NCBI GenBank assembly: GCA_009363875.1
Contig: CM018696.1
Span: 17,063,475 to 17,127,474 of the forward strand
Direction of reading: 5' to 3'
From: Mikania micrantha
Lineage: Eukaryota > Streptophyta > Magnoliopsida > Asterales > Asteraceae
Length of the DNA stretch: 64,000 nucleotides
Shown piece by piece: positions 10,800-22,462 of this stretch (position 1 is its first letter; the number at the start of each line of letters is the position of its first letter). The position numbers and the translations under genes were made by a program. Under the pieces are notes generated by a model. The model was not told where the DNA came from. It saw only the letters and a list, made by a program, of their open reading frames with translations, and did no database searches.

Positions 10800-11500
10800 A
10801 CTCTTTAGGGTGTTTGATCCTTGCTCAAAGGCTTTAAGGACCAGCTTCTAAGCAATCCAAGTGAGTTTCACTCATAATCCCTCTTTTACATTCTGTACTT
10901 TTGATATGTTACATATGTTTTTATTCAATCAAGTTATTCTAGAGTCAATCAAATAGATGCAAACTATTAGGCTAAGTTGTTTGACTTATGCGCTATACTA
11001 TATGCCTACTCGTTTATGTGTTACGCCTATTGTTGTTATGTAATGTATATCTAGTACCTAGTAGAACTTGTAATATAACTTAGGTTATTAATTATATATT
11101 GCAAATGTGAAATAGCCGATAATCAATGTAACTAGTACCCTTGCACAATAACTTTGGTTATTGTAAAATGCAATGATGGAAGAACCGATATTCAATTGTT
11201 GTAGCTGGTAGCCTTTCATTAATGACTTATGTCATTGAGATAGTAAAGGTGAAAGAGCCAAAGTATTCGTTGTTAAACTGTAGTTATACTTGCTTTAGGT
11301 CTTATTAATTTAGACTTTTTTGCATATATTTGACCTAAATTTATTTTACATATGTAACAGGTTAAGATGAAGACTTGGTGAAGACATAAGATAAGCATTA
11401 GTAGACCTAGCTAAATGTTAAACTTGTAGTTATATTTAAACTTTTAAATATATTCTTATATATATTAAACTGCATGAGTAACTCACCAACGATTTCATAC
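10800..11500 (+). mobile_element. Outer LTR of nest A, left part (plus strand)
   Basis: It carries a GTGAGTTTCA site near 10861 like the other LTRs, then short internal repeats (GAAGAACCGATATTCAA-like). A block from about 11325 (GACCTAAATTTATTTTACAT) recurs after the nested insertion at 29420. The solo LTR at 11501-29412 interrupts it, and the sequence resumes at 29413. The LTR start was not identified. Confidence 0.55.
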
Positions 11501-12256
11501 TGTCACACCCCCACCTCTCGTCACCTGTTGATGATGTCACTGAGAAGATTGCGGAAGCATAGTGGTGATATCTCAGAGATGAGGGGTGACATACTTGATC
11601 CGATATCATAGCACACAGATTAACTTAAACTAAATATATTACAAGGATGTCGTAATCACAACCAACATTACATTGTATAAACTAAGTTTATTACATGACT
11701 AACTTATTTAATTACAAGTATATATAAGGTGCATCCTCACCCGGCAGTCACTGTCTCCCTGCAAAAAGGTTTAGATTTAAAACGTCAGCACAAAGCTGGT
11801 GAGATCGTAAAGTTCAGTTTAACAATATGTTACAACTAGTACCTGACCGGCCGGCAAGTCCGTACAATATGTGTACTTTAATAGTTACTATGTGTATATA
11901 CATGTTTGTGAACAGTACTTGTATTAACAGAATTCAAAATACAAGAAACCGCTGTACGTATTTATGTGTAAACTTAAATACTGTAAGTGCAACACTCATT
12001 ATAAACAATAGTTGTTAGTGTTTAGGTGAAAAACCTAAGTACAGTTAACACAACTAATCACGAGAAACAACAGTGTTCAAACAAATAACAAGAACAAATC
12101 GGTTGCGATCTGATATCCATAGATGACAGGAATCAGATGACCGACAAATCAGTGTGAAAACAGTGTGATAACAGGATGTTTAGTTGAGTCCGACAGTGAG
12201 GAAATGCAATTTGAAACAATATTGCAGTGTCGTTTCAGAATAACGAACTGACGGTG

Positions 12257-12388
12257 TGTTTGCGTGAGTGACGATTCACACAAACATATTTGTGAGTGTA
12301 ACGTTCTGAAATGATAACTGGAAAGTAGAAAACAAAAATCAGAAAGCCAAACCATCGACGTGTTCGTTCGAATGACGATTCGAACGAA
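12257..12388 (+). other. Paired LTR hairpins H1 and H2
   Basis: H1 (12257-12286) pairs TGTTTGCGTGA with TCACACAAACA around GTGACGAT, with one mismatch. H2 (12363-12388) pairs TTCGTTCGAA perfectly with TTCGAACGAA around TGACGA. Confidence 0.75.
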
Positions 12389-12584
12389 TACGCGCGATGG
12401 TGACGCGATCTGACGAAACGAAAACGAAACACGACACGAACGAAAATAAATTAATAAAATAAAATAAATAATATTTTACAATTTTGAAACTCATCAAATG
12501 ATTAAAATAACATTCTCTTTATTTAAAACCCGTAAATTACGCGTAAAGTTCCGGAAACGCGAACCGAGCAACCGAAACGAACCC

Positions 12585-12665
12585 GAATACCCGCGAGGTA
12601 TTTAAAGCCTAAATGAGGCTATTTTTCTCATTTCTTTCACTTCTCTCTCTCTAAGAGCTCACTCC
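12585..12665 (+). promoter_or_regulatory. Putative LTR core promoter
   Basis: GAACCCGAATACCCGCGAGG is followed by TATTTAAAGCC and, about 35 bases on, a CT-rich tract (CTTCTCTCTCTCTAA). Plant Pol II promoters often have a TATA element followed by a pyrimidine-rich start region. The block recurs in most LTRs of the window (14776, 23256, 45533; reverse strand near 9138, 35127 and 54560). Confidence 0.55.
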
Positions 12666-13018
12666 CGAACCTCTCTTTTCTCACTAGAATTTCAACTTCA
12701 AAACGCGATATCTAGCTCGTTTCTTGGCGAAATTGGACGTTTTTGGTGTCCACGTGAAGCTCTCAACCTCCACTACCTAGAAGTACAAAGGATCTGAAGT
12801 TTTCGCCAGCCAAAAACGAGGTATGATCGAAGGAAAAATCTGAAAATAGGGTTTCCTTGCATCTTGTCCGCCACACCCACACCACCGGTGTAAAACCTTA
12901 AAACGCGCATGCCTTACCTCACCAGGCTCAGATTTACGCATAGAAATACCCTGGGAACAACAAGATCAAGGGCTGGAGCTGAACGACGAAGGAAAACACA
13001 CAGGGTTCGTGGCTGTAC

Positions 13019-13570
13019 CATCGGCCGAACCTTTTGAAAGGTGGCCGAACCTTTACTTGTAGGGAGCCGAACCGTGTGCTGCGTCTCAGCCGAGCCTTCC
13101 TCGATCAAACCATACTAGGCGAACCCTAGTGCCACGAACCTCATGGGGAATCATCTGTGGCCGAACCCATCATCATCATAGACGAACCTACCATCCCCGA
13201 ACCATGCAAGCCGAACCTGTAGGCGCTTTGGCCGAACCCTGTGACAAGGCCGAACCCTTGCATGGGTGCCGAACCCTTCCATATCTACGAACCTTCTTGA
13301 GCGAACCCTATAGAGCCGAACCTAGGTGTTTCCTTAGCCGAACCCATGCACAAAATGCATGGCAAACCTTTGCCGAACCACCCCAAGGTCGCGAACCTAT
13401 ATTGAACGGAAAAAGAGCCGAACCTGTTGCATGTTCTCTAACCGTGTAGCGAACCTAGCTACTGCCGGAAAACACCCAGACGAAACATGGCAGCACCGAA
13501 CCCACGAGAAACCATGTTCGCGAACCTCTCCTCATTAGCCGAACCATGTAACCTCACGAACCTAGGTTGG
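13019..13570. repeat. Word cassette GCCGAACC (about 24 copies)
   Basis: CGAACC occurs about 24 times in some 550 bases, usually preceded by GC and followed by C or T. Spacing is irregular and all copies are in one orientation. Spacing is not a multiple of three and the sequence between words is unrelated, so this is neither a coding repeat nor an ordinary tandem satellite. Confidence 0.8.
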
Positions 13571-14775
13571 CGGCTGAAAGGCTCGCTGGCAAACCCAACC
13601 ATGTTTCCCGTTCCAACCGGCCCAAACCCAACTGCTCGGCCCATGTCTTAGTTTGGATCCCATCTCGTTTAATTGGACCACCTTATTCTGTTGAGGCCCA
13701 CACCAATCAGCCCACCTTGGTTACCTTGATCCAGCATGGTTCAATCGACCCAAGGGATCATTGGGCCGCCCAAATTGACTAGTCCAATTCGATGTTTTGG
13801 TCCATGTTATTTGACCCACACATTCGGCCCACATAGTAACAAGACAATGAAACACCTTGAATAAAGTTAATTAGGTTAGAGTTATAAAATCATTTCCTAA
13901 CATGTGTTAATTCGAGGGTGACAAGTAATCTTTAAGGGTCAATACAATGGGACAAGGATGATATGATAATTAAGTTACAAACTGTAACATCTGTGCCGGA
14001 AACGTCACCGGAACAGTGAGCTGAACAGTAAACGCACAGTAACTCAGGTACAAACTACGTAAACTATTGTTATGCTACTAATATCATGATGCTTGATATT
14101 AAACTATTATGCTATTGTTTCTGAAATCTGAATAAACTTAACAGTTTAACAGTTAGAAACACGTCAGACAACACAGTGTTGAAACATAGATGCTTGATTT
14201 GATGCTACAGTGTATAAACGTATGCGAGGTTAAACAAAACAAACACATAACGGTTGTTGTTACAGAATGCTAAACAGACGAGTTATTCGTATAGGTGACG
14301 ATCTGTACGAATGATTCTGATAGTTTAACGTTCTGAAATAATGACTTAACAGTAGAAAACAAGAATCAGAAAGCCAAACCATCGTCGTGTTCGTTCAAAT
14401 GACGATTCGAACGAATACGCGCGATGGCGACGCGATCTGAAGAAACGATAACGAATAACGACACGAACGATCATAACCTCAAGGAAATAAAATAGTTCCT
14501 ATTTTTACAATTTTGAAACTCATCATAAATAGGTTAAAATGAAACCACTTAAATTAAATTACGCAAAGTACGCGAAAGAAAACAACGGCACGTGTGAAAT
14601 AATCAAGTAAGGCAAATAATTTAAGAAAAAGACTTTTAAAAGAATTACTGTTAAATAACCACCATTCAAAAGTCTAAAATAAAGTCTTTTATTCGAATTA
14701 AGAGAAACGCGCGTAAAGTGCCGGAATCACGACGAAAACGCGAATTGAGCAACCGAAACGAACCCGAATACCCAC

Positions 14776-14880
14776 GGGGTATATAAACAACAAATGAGGT
14801 CATCTCCCTCATTTACTCTCCTCACACTCTCTCTCTAAACCACCTCCACCGTCACTTTCTCTCTCTACTTTCTCTCTCTA
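14776..14880 (+). promoter_or_regulatory. Putative LTR core promoter (5' LTR)
   Basis: GGGGTATATAAAC at 14776-14788 is followed about 30-40 bases later by a CT-rich initiator-like tract (CTCTCCTCACACTCTCTCTC). The same block is present in the 3' LTR at 23256. Inferred from TATA and spacing only. Confidence 0.6.
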
Positions 14881-15189
14881 AGATTCAAACCTCAAACTCA
14901 CTCATTTTTCAACCATTTCAAGCCATTTTGGTGTCAAAACAACCATCACAACTTGTAGATCACGAAAGTACACGAAATTCAATCTTTAAACCGTTCAAAT
15001 CGAGGTAAATCCGAGTTCTAAGTCACGATTTTAGGGTTTTTGAAACCCTAACTCGATCTCGCCTTTTCGACCGGCCAAACACCTCAAAACCTTAGGGAAA
15101 TCACTCACCCACACCCTAGAATCAAGTAGGAACAAGTTGCAGATCAAACTATGACCGATTAACTCGAACACCATGGCTGCACCCAGGAA

Positions 15190-15530
15190 CCCGACCGGCC
15201 GAATGGCCTTTACCCAGCTCACCGAATGACTGGGCGAACCAGCCCCTTTGGCGAATGACGAGCCAGCCTCCTTCGGCGAATGGCGAGCCACCCTCATTCG
15301 GCGAAGGGCAACTCACCTTCATTCGATCGGCACTTGTTCATTCGGCCATCACCCTTCATTCGAGCCCCCACCGGCGTATGAGTCTCATTCGATCGGGGTC
15401 TTCTCCTTTCGGCTGGGTTCCTTCGCCGAATGCTATTCGCTCGGCCATACACACCTATTCGACCGAAGCCTCATTCGAGCATTTTCATTTGGCCAATAGG
15501 TCATACGCCCAAGTGGAATCCATTCGGCCA
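15190..15530. repeat. Word cassette CATTCGG / CCGAATG
   Basis: About 14 copies of CATTCG or CGAATG, often extended with GG/CC, appear in both orientations at irregular spacing. The 3' LTR of the same element lacks this segment. Confidence 0.7.
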
Positions 15531-16399
15531 GCCCAGTGTTCAGGCCCAACACCAGACAATTAGGCCCAGTAAACTATTAAGCCCAGAGTTGTTGATTGGA
15601 CCCAGATTCCTGATTTGGCCCACAATTATTTAGATCGGCCCAAGGCCTACTACCCGGTCCACAGCCTACTAAACTAGCTCACAATTACAATAGGTCAATT
15701 GGGTGATTAGGCCCAATAGATGGCCCATTCAGCCATGCGGCCCAACTCCCCTCACTTTGGCACAATGAGGCCCACATTCTTTGATCTGGCCCATGATAGT
15801 CAAAACAGTCCGCGATCCAAACGACCCATATATCATTCGGCCTACATGGTGAAGAATATAGATTAACACTTTAAATCAATAGTGAAATAAATTGCATGGG
15901 GTTATCAACTCATTTTTACTACAAAGGTGGTGGATTATGAGTAATGAATTTCATAAGACATAAAACACTAAGCTTTTACAAGGATTTGGGCATAGTCATT
16001 CACCAACTATGTAATACTTATTTCAAGTCTAACAGGAACAACATGTGGATTTCCAAACTAACAAAATAAGTCATACTTATGACTTGAGATGGTTTATAAG
16101 GATCTCACCAATGCAAATAAGGAACAACATCATGATAAGGTGGATAACAAGTCAAACAATAATACAAACGAACTATACCAGGCTCAATCTAATTTGATTG
16201 GGTGTTAGTGTAATCTATAACCATTAAGGCAAGGGCCGAATCATAACCGAGACTCATGTTAACACTAAATACTAATGATTCTATGATGCTATGAGGATGC
16301 TAAATACATGCATACATACATATATACACACATACATACTGATTACTTGAAACTATGGATACTATAAACTCTTGAATGCTATATGATTGCCATGTTAAA

Positions 16400-16745
16400 A
16401 CAACGGTCTGGCCTCTCAGTGCTTGCCTTACCGGTTGTGAAACTAGTACTTGTGCACAAGTTACGTAAACGCTGAACTAATTGAATGCTATAAACTTGTA
16501 TGCTAAAACTATTGGCTATGGAAGAACAATAGTTGGTCTCTCAGTGCTTGCCTACATGTGTTCTTCCTAGTCGGGACTTGAAGAACAATAGTTGGTTTCT
16601 CAGTGCTTGCCTTCATGTGTTCTTCATAGTCGGGACTAGAAGGCACCTGATATGGTCTCTCAGTGCTTGCCATAGGGTGTCCTTCATGGTCTGATACGAG
16701 GAAACTGACTGATGGCCTCTCAGTGCTTGCCATGCAGTGTTTCCC
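16400..16745. repeat. CTCTCAGTGCTTGCC repeats, ~62-bp period
   Basis: Five copies of CTCTCAGTGCTTGCC near 16416, 16539, 16599, 16659 and 16716 lie in units that also share GTGTTCTTC and GTCGGGACT. The same array is at 24000-24345 in the 3' LTR. Confidence 0.75.
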
Positions 16746-17611
16746 ACAACTACTTACTCAGGTGATCAGTAACTAGGACGATACTGGTGATTCCTTAGTT
16801 GACTTTGTGTCATCATGGAAATCTTCTATCTCCCCATAAGTTGCTAATGACACCTAGTGCTGGTATGGATTGATACTGAATTCCTTCGGGCATTCAGTTG
16901 TCTATTCTGGTGACTCACAAACTATACTCACGGATGCTATGGGTAAACTTACATACTAGATTCTTAAACTATAATGGGGAAAAGAGATTGGATGATAGGT
17001 AAAATGCTTAATTATCCTTAACACCAATGTCCTATGTGGCTTAGTATGTGGTGGGACTGCGTCTGGGCGGGTCGTAGGCTCGACTCAGGGGTATGCCCTA
17101 TATATAAGCATACCGAGTTACATGATACAGGTGGTGTTATTGAGGTTAAGGTTTTACTGGAAAGGTTTGCAAAAGCTATTTTAAACTTATAAACTATATG
17201 AACTCACCAACCATTGTGTTGACTTGTTTTCCTTACATGCCTTCTCAGGTGACGTACAGGAATGGACTAAAGCTTTTGGTTTGCATGCTAGGCGGCCTAG
17301 ATAGAGGACCTAGCTGATTTTGGAAGCACAACTTTTGTTGTTAATACGAATTATTTTTGATGTCTTGTACAGTTTCAAGATAGAAAACACTTGATTCTTT
17401 TGATAGTTTATTCAGTTAAATTACTGAACATTGACATTGTAATTTAACTTTGTAATCCTATTTAAATGCTTTACTGTGCTTAACTATTCTTAACATTGAT
17501 GCTATGTAAAAAAATCTGATCAACACGATTATCACCCCCGATATCACGCCCCGGGAACCTTCCGCCAGGCGGGGAAGTCGTTCCGTCCCGCCGGCTCGGG
17601 GTATGACAGAT

Positions 17612-17623
17612 TGGTATCAGAGC
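17612..17623 (+). other. Primer-binding site, initiator-Met tRNA type
   Basis: TGGTATCAGAGC lies three bases after the 5' LTR and matches the complement of the plant initiator-Met tRNA 3' end for 12 bases, the usual primer for chromoviruses. Confidence 0.9.
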
Positions 17624-17776
17624 TCATGGTTATAGAGAATAATAGGTCATTTACTTAAATGGTTTGGCCTAGACTATAACTTAGGGACCCTCTTGTAGAG
17701 AACTTAGGATTATGTTTGCATTATATTTTCTGCATTCGATCACTGCACTAACTAAATTCTTTTGGTTATGATCAGA

Positions 17777-19020
17777 ATGCCGCCGAGAAAACAACCGACT
17801 TCTCAAGTCTCTGCACCTCACTCATCTACTCCTACACCACCAGATTCACCACCGCCACATCCACCTCCTCCTCCTCCACACTCTCCACCGCCAGGCTCAA
17901 GCACTATTCAGATGATAGATCCTGCCACTGTAGCTTTGGCGACGCTTCTGAGCACACAGCTGACAAGTCAACTGAAGGATGTCATCCCAGAGATGATAAA
18001 CAGGATTCAAGGCCATGGCAACACTTCTGGCCATACTACAGGAGAGGCTAGTGGAAACACTAGTCATACTTCAGACTGCTCCTACAAGTCCTTTGTAGGA
18101 TGCAAACCCCCAAGTTTCACCGGTGCTGAAGGAGCTGTTGGATTAATGCAATGGCTAGAAAAGATGGAGAACACTCTGGACATAAGCAGTTGTCCAGAAC
18201 ACCACAAGGTTCGCTATGCAGCTGGATCATTTAGCAAGCGAGCGTTGACATGGTGGAATGCTCAGATTAGAGCAAAGGGGAGAGATGAAACAATGGCGAT
18301 GCCCTGGGCAGAGTTCAAACTCCTACTGAGGAACGAGTTCTGTCCAAAACATGAACTGCAACAACTAGAGGTTGAGCTCTCAAACCATGTGATGAAGGGA
18401 GCCGATCATATGACCTATACCAATCGCTATCATGAACTAGCAGCCCTGGTGCCAGAGATGGTGCCAACATTGGAAAAGCTGATTGATCGATATGTAGCAG
18501 GATTACCTTCCTGTATTCAAAGCATTATATTGGCTTCATATCCTGCTACACTGGAGTCGGCTATCTCTCTCTCAGCCAAGCTTACCAAAGAAATGGTAAA
18601 GTCAGGAGTTTTGAAAGACGATGCGAGAAAGGCCAAGGAAACAACCACAAAGAAACCAGACTATCATCAAAAGAAAAAGCAAAAGGTCGTAAAGAACTAT
18701 GCGGCCGTCACTCCTCTCCAACAAGTTGTTGCAGCACCCTCTCAGATGGCACCCAAAAACTATGTGGGAGTGCATCCTTAGTGTGCACAATGCAAATTTC
18801 ATCATCCCGCTACGGCGCAATGCAGGAAATGCAACAACTGTGGCCGCTTAGGCCATCGGGCTCAACAATGTGGTGCTCCAACAACTCAAGCTGCAAACAA
18901 TGCTGCTGTAGCACTTCCCCTACCACCAAGACCTGGCAATAACAACAACAATAACAGGGGATGCTATAACTGTGGAGAATTATGCCATTTCTCTAGAGTT
19001 TGCCCAAAGCGAGTGCAACA
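17777..19020 (+). pseudogene. gag: gag of the full-length Tekay element (one stop)
   Basis: Gag forms the virus-like particle. I start at MPPRKQ (17777), because gags of this group begin this way; two in-frame ATG/TTG codons precede it. A Pro-rich N-terminus (residues ~10-40) is followed by the retrotransposon gag domain (~110-270, with ALTWWNAQIRAKG and EFCPKHE). A TAG at 18779-18781, most simply from CAG, interrupts it. The same frame continues with two zinc knuckles, CX2CX4HX4C in both cases (CNNCGRLGHRAQQC and CYNCGELCHFSRVC). It runs without a further stop into protease, as in single-ORF gag-pol elements. Confidence 0.88.
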
Positions 19021-20464
19021 GGGAGCACAAGCACCTCGTCGAAGGGCTTTTGTGATTGGAGCCAATGCAGCACGCCAAGACCCTAACGTGGTCACTGGTA
19101 CATTTCTTATACATGACTCTTATGCATCTATTTTATTTGACACTGCTGCAGATCAGAGTTTTATTTCATCTGACTTTGCACGCCAACTTAACCTTACTGA
19201 GGAAACTTTAGACTCCCCTTATATCATTGAAGTAGCGAATGGGAAGCAAATTACGGTTAGCACTATACTTAGGAACTGCCCACTTACACTCACAGATCAC
19301 ACATTTACCATCGACTTGTTGCCGATGGAGTTGGGCAGTTTCGACATCATTATGGGGATGGATTGGCTATCACTCAATAGAGTTGAGGTCATCTGTTCTG
19401 AAAAGCTACTTCGGATTCCAGTGACGAGTGATCGTGTATTGGAAGTTCGTGTGGACCAAGCAAAACATAGTGTCAAAATCATATCTTGCATCAAGGCACG
19501 TAAGTGCCTACAGAAGAAGTGTGTAGCTTTCTTGGCTCATGTGGTAGAGAAACAGAAAGACAAGAAGACAATTCAAGACGTGCCAATAGTAAAGGAATAC
19601 CCTGAAGTGTTTCCTGAAGATCTACCCGGTTTGCCACCTGTGCGACCGGTAGAGTTTCGTATTGACCTGATTCCTGGAGCAACTCCTGTTGCTAAATCTC
19701 CTTATAGGTTAGCACCTTTGGAGATGCAGGATATATCTAACCAACTACAAGAGCTACTTGACAAAGGTTTCATCCGACCGAGCTACTCACCTTGGGGAGC
19801 TCCGGTTTTGTTCGTAAAGAAGAAGGATGGATCTTTTCAGATGTGCATAGACTACAGAGAACTAAACAAATTAACCATCAAAAATCGGTATCCATTACCG
19901 AGGATTGACGACTTGTTTGACCAACTACAAGGAGCACAATATTTTTCGAAGATTGACTTACGGTCCGGATACCACCAGCTCAGAGTACAAGATGAAGACA
20001 TACCCAAGATGGCGTTTCGTACCAGATACGGGCATTTCGAATTCATGGTGATGCCTTTTGGTTTGACGAATGCACCTGCGGTTTTCATGGATCTCATGAA
20101 CCGTGTGTGTAAGCCGTATTTAGATCAATTTGTTATTGTTTTCATTGATGACATATTGATCTATTCTAAAAGCAAAGTAGAACACGAGCAACATCTTAGA
20201 ATGATCTTGGAACTGTTAAAGGAAGATAAGCTCTATGCAAAATTCTCTAAGTGTGAATTTTGGTTAAAGGAGGTTCAATTCCTAGGGCACGTAGTTAACA
20301 GTGAGGGAATACATGTTGATCCTGCCAAGATCGAGGCAATAAAAGATTGGGACACTCCGAAGACACCGACGGAGATACGTTCTTTTCTAGGCTTGGCAGG
20401 CTATTACCGAAGGTTCATCTCGAACTTTTCTAAGATAGCCCTGCCACTCACGAAGCTAACATAG
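19021..20464 (+). pseudogene. pol: Protease and reverse transcriptase of the Tekay element
   Basis: The protease segment has the fold context SILFDTAADQSFISSDFA. The catalytic triad D-T-G reads D-T-A, so proteolysis is doubtful. RT follows with LPGLPPVRPVEFRIDLI, the fingers motif KKKDGSF, FGLTNAPAVF, and the catalytic FIDDILIYSKS (plant Ty3/gypsy equivalent of YxDD). It then has the thumb-connection FLGLAGYYRRFI. The frame ends at a TAG (20462-20464) after LTKLT, where relatives read on into RNase H. It is continuous with the gag frame upstream. Confidence 0.9.
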
Positions 20465-21024
20465 AAAAGCGAGCCATTTGTTTGGGAACAAAAACAAGAA
20501 GAAGCCTTCCAGACCCTGAAGCAAAAGCTATGTGATGCTCCGATCTTATCTCTCCCAGACGGTTGTGATGACTTTGTAGTGTACTGTGATGCATCTCATC
20601 AGGGACTTGGCTTTGTACTGATGCAGCGAGACAAAGTTATTGCGTATGCCTCTAGACAACTGAAAGTTCATGAGAAGAATTAAACTACTCATGATCTGGA
20701 ACTGGGAGCAATAGTGTTCGCACTGAAAATTTGGAGACATTACTTATATGGCACCAAGTGTACCATATTTACAGATCATAAAAGTCTGCAACACATATTC
20801 GATCAGAAGGAACTCAACATGGGACAGCGACGCTGGGTTGAACTTCTGAATGACTATGACTGGGTAATCAAGTACCATCCAGGCAAGGCAAACGTTGTAG
20901 TTGATGCCTTGAGCCGGAAGGAACGCGTCAACCCTTGCGCGTCAGAGCAATGGGAATGATTGTGCAGACAAGCTTACACGGTAACATTATTTAGGCACAA
21001 CAAGAGACTGTTGAACGAGGGAAC
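20465..21024 (+). pseudogene. pol: RNase H domain of the Tekay element, multiply broken
   Basis: RNase H removes the RNA strand during reverse transcription. In the pol frame it shows FVVYCDASHQGLG (first catalytic Asp), THDLELGAIVFALK (Glu region), IFTDHKSLQHIF (Asp) and ALSRKERV. A TAA at 20681-20683 replaces the expected Tyr of HEKNYTTHD-like sequence. After ALSRKERVNP the frame shifts, consistent with one lost T near 20933. A TAG at 20992-20994 follows in the corrected frame. Three lesions lie within 320 bases. Confidence 0.85.
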
Positions 21025-22428
21025 TTGAAAAAGGAATTAGATTGTGGAGCAGAAAAGCAATTCGAAACAAAGCCTGATGGAATCATCTACTACAAGGATC
21101 GAGTATGGATTCCTGCAGTGGATGAATTAAGAAAACTTATTTTTGATGAAGCACACAAGACCAAGTACTCTGTGCATCCCGGTGCTGATAAGATGTACCA
21201 AGACTTAAGGGCGTTTTATTGGTGGCCGGGTATGAAGAAAGACATAGCTGAGTATGTTGGTAGATGTCTCACGTGTGCTAAGGTGAAGGCAGAACACCAG
21301 AAACCATCAGGTTTACTGGAACAGCCTGAGATTCCCCTTTGGAAGTGGGAACAGATAGCTATGGACTTTGTTACTAAGCTACCCTGGACTTCCAGTGGAT
21401 ACGACACTATTTGGGTTATCGTTGATCGATTAACCAAATCTGCTCATTTCTTGCCTATGCGAGAAACATATACAATGGATAAACTAGGAAAGTTCTACAT
21501 CAACGAGATAGTGGTACGCCATGGTGTGCCATTGTCTATCATTTCAGATCGTGATAGCAGATTCACATCAAGGTTCTGGCAATCGTTGCAGAAATCTCTG
21601 GGGACGCAATTAAATTTGAGTACAGCTTATCATCCACAAACGGATGGTCAAAGCAAACGTACTATTCAAACCCTGGAGGACATGTTAAGAACTTGTGTTC
21701 TAGACTTCGGTGGTAATTGGGACTCTCACTTGCCACTAATCGAGTTCTGCTACAACAACAGTTATTATAGCAGCATCGGTTGTGCCCCATTCGAGGCTCT
21801 TTATGGTCGAAAATGCCGGTCACCGATCTGTTGGTCGGAAGTGGGAGATAATTGTATTACAGGGACACAACTCATTCAAGAAACTACAAACAAAATCGCT
21901 CAGATACAGCAAAGGCTACAAGCAACACGAAGCAGACAAAAGAGCTATGCCGATAAACGGTGCAAGCCGTTGGAATTCCAAGTGGGAGATCGTGTCATGT
22001 TGAAGGTATCCCCATGGAAAGGTGTAGTTTGTTTTGTAACGAAAGGCAAACTAACACCACGGTACGTGGGACCGTTTGAAATCATCGAACGTATTGGTCC
22101 TGTGGCCTTCAGACTTAGACTACCAGATGAACTTAGTGGTGTACACGACGTGTTTCACGTCTCAAACTTGAAGAAGTGCCTTACTGATGAAACTCTTGTC
22201 ATACCGGTTGAAGAAATTCAATTGGATGAACACTTACGTTTTGTCGAAGAACCTTTGGAGATTTTGGATCGCAAGGTTAAACAACTGAGGCGAAGCCGTA
22301 TCCCCATTGTCAAGGTTCGTTGGAACTCCAAGGGCGGTCCTGAGTTTACTTGGGAACGTGAAGGTCACATGAAGCTCAAGTATCCCCAACTGTTCGCAGA
22401 GGAAGCCGTAACCGATAGCAATGCTTAA
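21025..22428 (+). pseudogene. pol: Integrase with chromodomain-like tail of the Tekay element
   Basis: Integrase inserts the cDNA copy. The open 467-codon stretch has an H-H-C-C zinc-binding N-terminus (HKTKYSVHPG ... CLTCAKVKAEH), then the catalytic core with Asp in AMDFVTKLPW and Asp in ISDRDSRFTS. The expected Glu of DGQSERTIQ is Lys (DGQSKRTIQ), so the DDE triad is destroyed even where the frame is open. The GPFEIIERIGPVAFRL and HDVFHVSNLKK segments follow. The C-terminal EPLEILDRKVKQLRRSRIPI segment with WERE resembles a degenerate chromodomain that targets chromatin in chromoviruses. It ends in TAA just before the polypurine tract. Confidence 0.9.
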
Positions 22429-22448
22429 ATTTCGGGACGAAATTCCTC

Positions 22449-22462
22449 TAACAAGGGGAGAC
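22449..22462 (+). other. Polypurine tract of the Tekay element
   Basis: AACAAGGGGAGAC directly precedes the 3' LTR start at 22463, the expected place for plus-strand priming. A close match sits next to the left LTR of the minus-strand element (43903-43920). Confidence 0.85.

Larger units (their letters stand above)
13983..17608 (+). repeat. 5' LTR of the full-length Tekay element (3626 bp)
   Basis: It begins at TGTAACATC and ends GGGGTATGACA. It carries H1 (14285-14312), H2 (14390-14415, one mismatch), TATA promoter 14776-14788, CATTCGG cassette 15190-15530, CTCTCAGTGCTTGCC repeats 16400-16745, the TATATATA palindrome 17091-17113 and the terminal hairpin. The segment about 15155-16258 is replaced by an unrelated 224-bp stretch in the 3' LTR. 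Confidence 0.93.

Noticed and set aside
13129..13449. 106-codon frame in the GCCGAACC cassette
   Set aside because: It merely translates the irregular word array; the word spacing does not keep a frame.
13020..13570. CRISPR array or satellite
   Set aside because: The repeats are about 8 bp with irregular 10-50 bp spacing, in a plant LTR; there is no conserved repeat length or cas gene.
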